This document shows positions 13,871 through 64,000 of a stretch of 64,000 nucleotides of DNA, piece by piece; the stretch's first letter is position 1; every line of letters starts with the position of its first letter. The translations under genes were made by a program, and so were the position numbers. The DNA comes from Pithys albifrons albifrons (lineage: Eukaryota > Chordata > Aves > Passeriformes > Thamnophilidae): NCBI RefSeq assembly GCF_047495875.1, contig NC_092467.1:24261066-24325065 (forward strand), in the 5' to 3' direction. The notes beneath the pieces were generated by a model. The model did no database searches. It was given only the letters and a program-made list of their open reading frames with translations, and was not told the DNA's origin.

Positions 13871-16434
13871 CCCTTCCCCATGTGTTTTTTTTGTGTTTTA
13901 GTGATTCCCAGAACTTCACCACTCTTGTTCTGCATTTTCTCTAGGATTCCTAGATCTGTTAAAGTGTTGTATCTGTATCTGCAGAGCTCTCTTCAACCAG
14001 TACAGTGTATGATTGTATATTTTCTCAACATGCAACATGAATTTGAGAAGTTAGGAGTTCTGTTTTGTTTTTAGTCTCTGTGTTTAAGCTTTGCCTTATT
14101 ACCAACACACATAGGTCATAAAAATGGCTAAACAGGCCTGAGTGGTGTTTCCCCTTTGCAGATGAGAGATCCAGGGAAATTGAAAGTTATCCAATTTTGA
14201 GGGTGTAAAGAGAATAATGTTTTATTCCCAACTTGGGGATAGGCTTTCTCTTCAAACCATTTTCTCCTCTGGATACATTTGTGTAAACCTGACCTATTTT
14301 AAGGAGTCTCAGCTGTACTTGCTCTCCAGCCACTTAACCCTTTCTCTTCTGGTTTCTTATCTTTGCAAAGAGAGCAGAGAAAATGGGTTCATAAAACTCT
14401 GTTCAATTTGGCAAGCGCAGTCAAGCAGTTAGAAAATTCTGAGTTTGGTTTCACTTTCCCTGTTATGCTGTGGTTTAAAATATACCAAGTTTCCATAGCC
14501 ATCTCCAGACATTGCTGGGGTAAAAGTGTGCTTTAAGAACTCTCTTTAGCAAAGAGATATGACCACAGAGAATGGAGCTCTGTTTTCTTACTGTAGTAGT
14601 GTATTATGCTGAGCAAGATCTTAAATTTTTATGTTACATTTTATAGTATAATATCCAGGATTTTTAAAATTTCTTACGTAGTATAGAATATATCTTATGG
14701 TAGAACACTCAGGAATTTCACATTGTGAGAAAGATTTTCTGGTAATATAAACAATGATTATCTGGTATTAGTGTTGGAATTGAGTATTCGGGTTTTTTTC
14801 ATTGGTTACTGGAATAGTGTAACTGAAAACATGTTAAAAATATCCATGAACTGAGATTTTAAGCTTCTTAAAATCAGGCTGTTAGTTTTTCCATATGATG
14901 TGCACAATGGCAATCAGGTTTTGGATGGACCGTTTTTGAATAATACATGAATGTAAATGGAGATTGTATGGAATCAGTTGGGTAATTTTGAGGAATGCTT
15001 TAAGTACACTAAAGAGCCTGAATAGCAGTTAATGGTGCTTCAACTTTATTACTGTTTATTATAGTTGGCAGTTCAGTTGTATTTTTTTCTGCATCAAGTT
15101 CTCTAGTTTCCTATAGAACAGCAATAAAAAAAGCTTACAAATAATAGTAGTCAGATGCACTGTATCCTGTGGCAGCAAAATAGTTTTGCATTAAATTGTA
15201 GTTCTTGGCAGTCTGGGTGTGTTTATTGTTGGGCAGCTCCAGCAGATCAGCCGGTGCAGGAAGGACCCAGCAGATGTCAACATTTGGGGCTCTACAAGCA
15301 GAGGTTTTCCCTGTGCCTGGGGAACCCAATGTGGAGCTTCACAGGGCACTCCTGGGGTGGGGTCAAGGAGCTCCTTGTTGTCTCTACTCAACCTTTCCGG
15401 CTCCTGGCTATTGTTCCACCTCCATATCAAGACCAATGTGATTTTAGTTACCTGTTTGGAGAACTTGTGAAGGAAGCAGAAATGTTTCTGCCATCTAGAA
15501 AGCAAGCTGGAGGTACAGTGAGCAAATGTAGGTAGCAATAATACTTGCTCAGTTGTGAGATATTTTTGGGAACTTCAACTGTTTGCTCTGTTTAAACAAT
15601 AGGAAAAGTGGATATCACAAAGTGATTTAAATATCTAGTTGCTTTTGTTCACAGCTCCCATGGTTTAAAAATGTTTCTCGTGCCCATTGCAATTTCTTTT
15701 ATTATCTTTAAAGCTAACTGCTACTAGCAATCACAAGCTGGGAAGCAAATGGAGGAAAACATACTTCTCTTAATTTGGCTCAGTTCTGAAACTCTACTGG
15801 GAAAAAATTAAATCTGAACTGCCCTAGAAGTGTCACTTTCCTTGCTCGAAAAAAAGTCACGTCAGCGAGGGGAGTTCTTGTGGCAGAGGAGTGTCTGAAA
15901 CTTGCTTTGCAGGGTTTTCCATCAGTGTTGCCACATGCATTCACATAGACATTTGAATCCTAAGTTTAGTTACTAATCCTGCTGAATTGTGCTAACAACT
16001 TTGCTTTGTAATTTCAACTCTGTCTTAAGGAATATGCTTTAGTTCCTTACAGTAACAGTCAATAATTGTAATGGATTTATTTGTTAGGTTGGATATTAGT
16101 AAGAATATTGGCAGCACTCGGGTATTTTACATATTTTTGCTTTTTGTGATATTTGTAAAGCATGAGTTGCACATACTCTGTGAATCAGGACTGAGTTATC
16201 ACCTATCTCTAGTGGCCTGTGCATCATGTGCTTCCAGAGTATTGAAACACCTGTTGCTGCTTTTGGTCCTGTACATTTACTTCTTTGCAGGGTCACTTCT
16301 GAGCTTGAGAGCACAAGGAAATACAAACCGAAACACTGAGATTGCTTCTTAGCTGAAAGATATTCTGCAGGACTTGCCTGCAGGTGCTGTTGTTCATCTG
16401 ACCATCCCTTAGCGTTTGTGTTTGTTTCTTTCAG

Positions 16435-63579
<47,145 letters not shown>

Positions 63580-64000
63580 GTAAGACTAAAGATTTAACCT
63601 AAATGGCTTCATATTTCTTGTGCATATTTCATTTTTGAAATTGCTAGAGATAAGTCATTGTTAGAAATTGAATGAAACCGTTGATGGAAATTGCGTTTAA
63701 AAGTTTCTGTTGAATGCCAAGTAAGGTTTCTTTGAAGGAAAATTAATTTTAAATGAAAAACTGTTGCTGCTGAAGTCAGTTGGCCATTCACTGGTGCCTG
63801 TAGTCCTGCCAGCCATGGCCCTTCAGGAAGAGGTGCTGCCGTTGTCATGCTGGGTTTATTACACTTCTTCCAAAGCATTTGGTAAATCCAAATTCCTTGA
63901 GTTTTTGAGCAATGTGATCTTTCCCCAGTGATTGTTTTCAGCCAAAAAATGTTTTTAAGAAAAACCAAAACAAACCTTAAACCCTGAAGACAAGTATGTA
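63580..64000 (+). other. MAST2 intron, cut by the window end
   Basis: The phase-1 intron begins with GTAAGA. Its acceptor and the following AGC-tail exon are outside the window. Confidence 0.85.

Larger units (their letters stand above)
1..16434 (+). other. No recognised exon; probably a long upstream MAST2 intron
   Basis: This AT-rich noncoding sequence contains the 5S-headed SINE (4087-4395) and CR1 fragments at 11868-11922 and 13557-13870. I searched by eye for the exon that should end in GSF before CRTSN and did not find it. The upstream exon is therefore probably outside the window. An internal alternative promoter cannot be excluded, but no CpG island is visible. Confidence 0.7.

Noticed and set aside
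13745..14074. A 109-codon plus-strand frame
   Set aside because: Its first part is the complement of a CR1 fragment, so it is repeat-derived.
15135..15538. Overlapping frames on both strands in a GC-richer patch
   Set aside because: Open frames on both strands in the same place reflect composition. No domain or splice pattern supports coding.

Overview
The window looks like an AT-rich stretch of a bird nuclear chromosome. It holds 17 exons from the middle of one large plus-strand gene, MAST2 (microtubule-associated serine/threonine kinase 2), separated by introns of 0.6 to 7.9 kb. The bird assignment rests on CR1-type retroposon fragments, one with the avian 3' end (ATTCTATGA), on low repeat density, and on an amniote MAST2 protein sequence. 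Species cannot be fixed. All paralogue and repeat identifications are from memory of the families; no search was run.

Layout: bases 1-16434 contain no exon I can recognise and are probably a long upstream MAST2 intron. They carry a 5S rRNA-headed SINE (minus strand, perfect 14-bp target-site duplication) and two CR1 fragments. From 16435 to 63579 every recognised exon has GT-AG borders, and the phases join into one frame of 1,964 nt (about 654 codons). Exons at 16435-28143 encode the Ser/Pro-rich N-terminal linker and an RRWS phosphosite-like motif. Exons at 33380-54395 encode the MAST-specific pre-kinase region (DUF1908). Exons at 55035-63579 encode an apparently active AGC-family kinase domain with all catalytic motifs. 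The N-terminus, most of the AGC tail, the PDZ domain and the C-terminus lie outside the window.

The most notable points are two. First, a frame-preserving 21-nt microexon (25538-25558) would insert seven residues just before the RRWS motif. Second, two diverged copies of a 5S-headed SINE with a shared body of about 190 bp lie in opposite orientations at 4087-4395 and 36539-36850, bracketing the first five constitutive exons seen here and the microexon. A recursive-splice-like site at 40135, several short perfect hairpins and a CpG-dense exon are secondary observations. No second protein gene, tRNA, CRISPR or prokaryotic feature was found.
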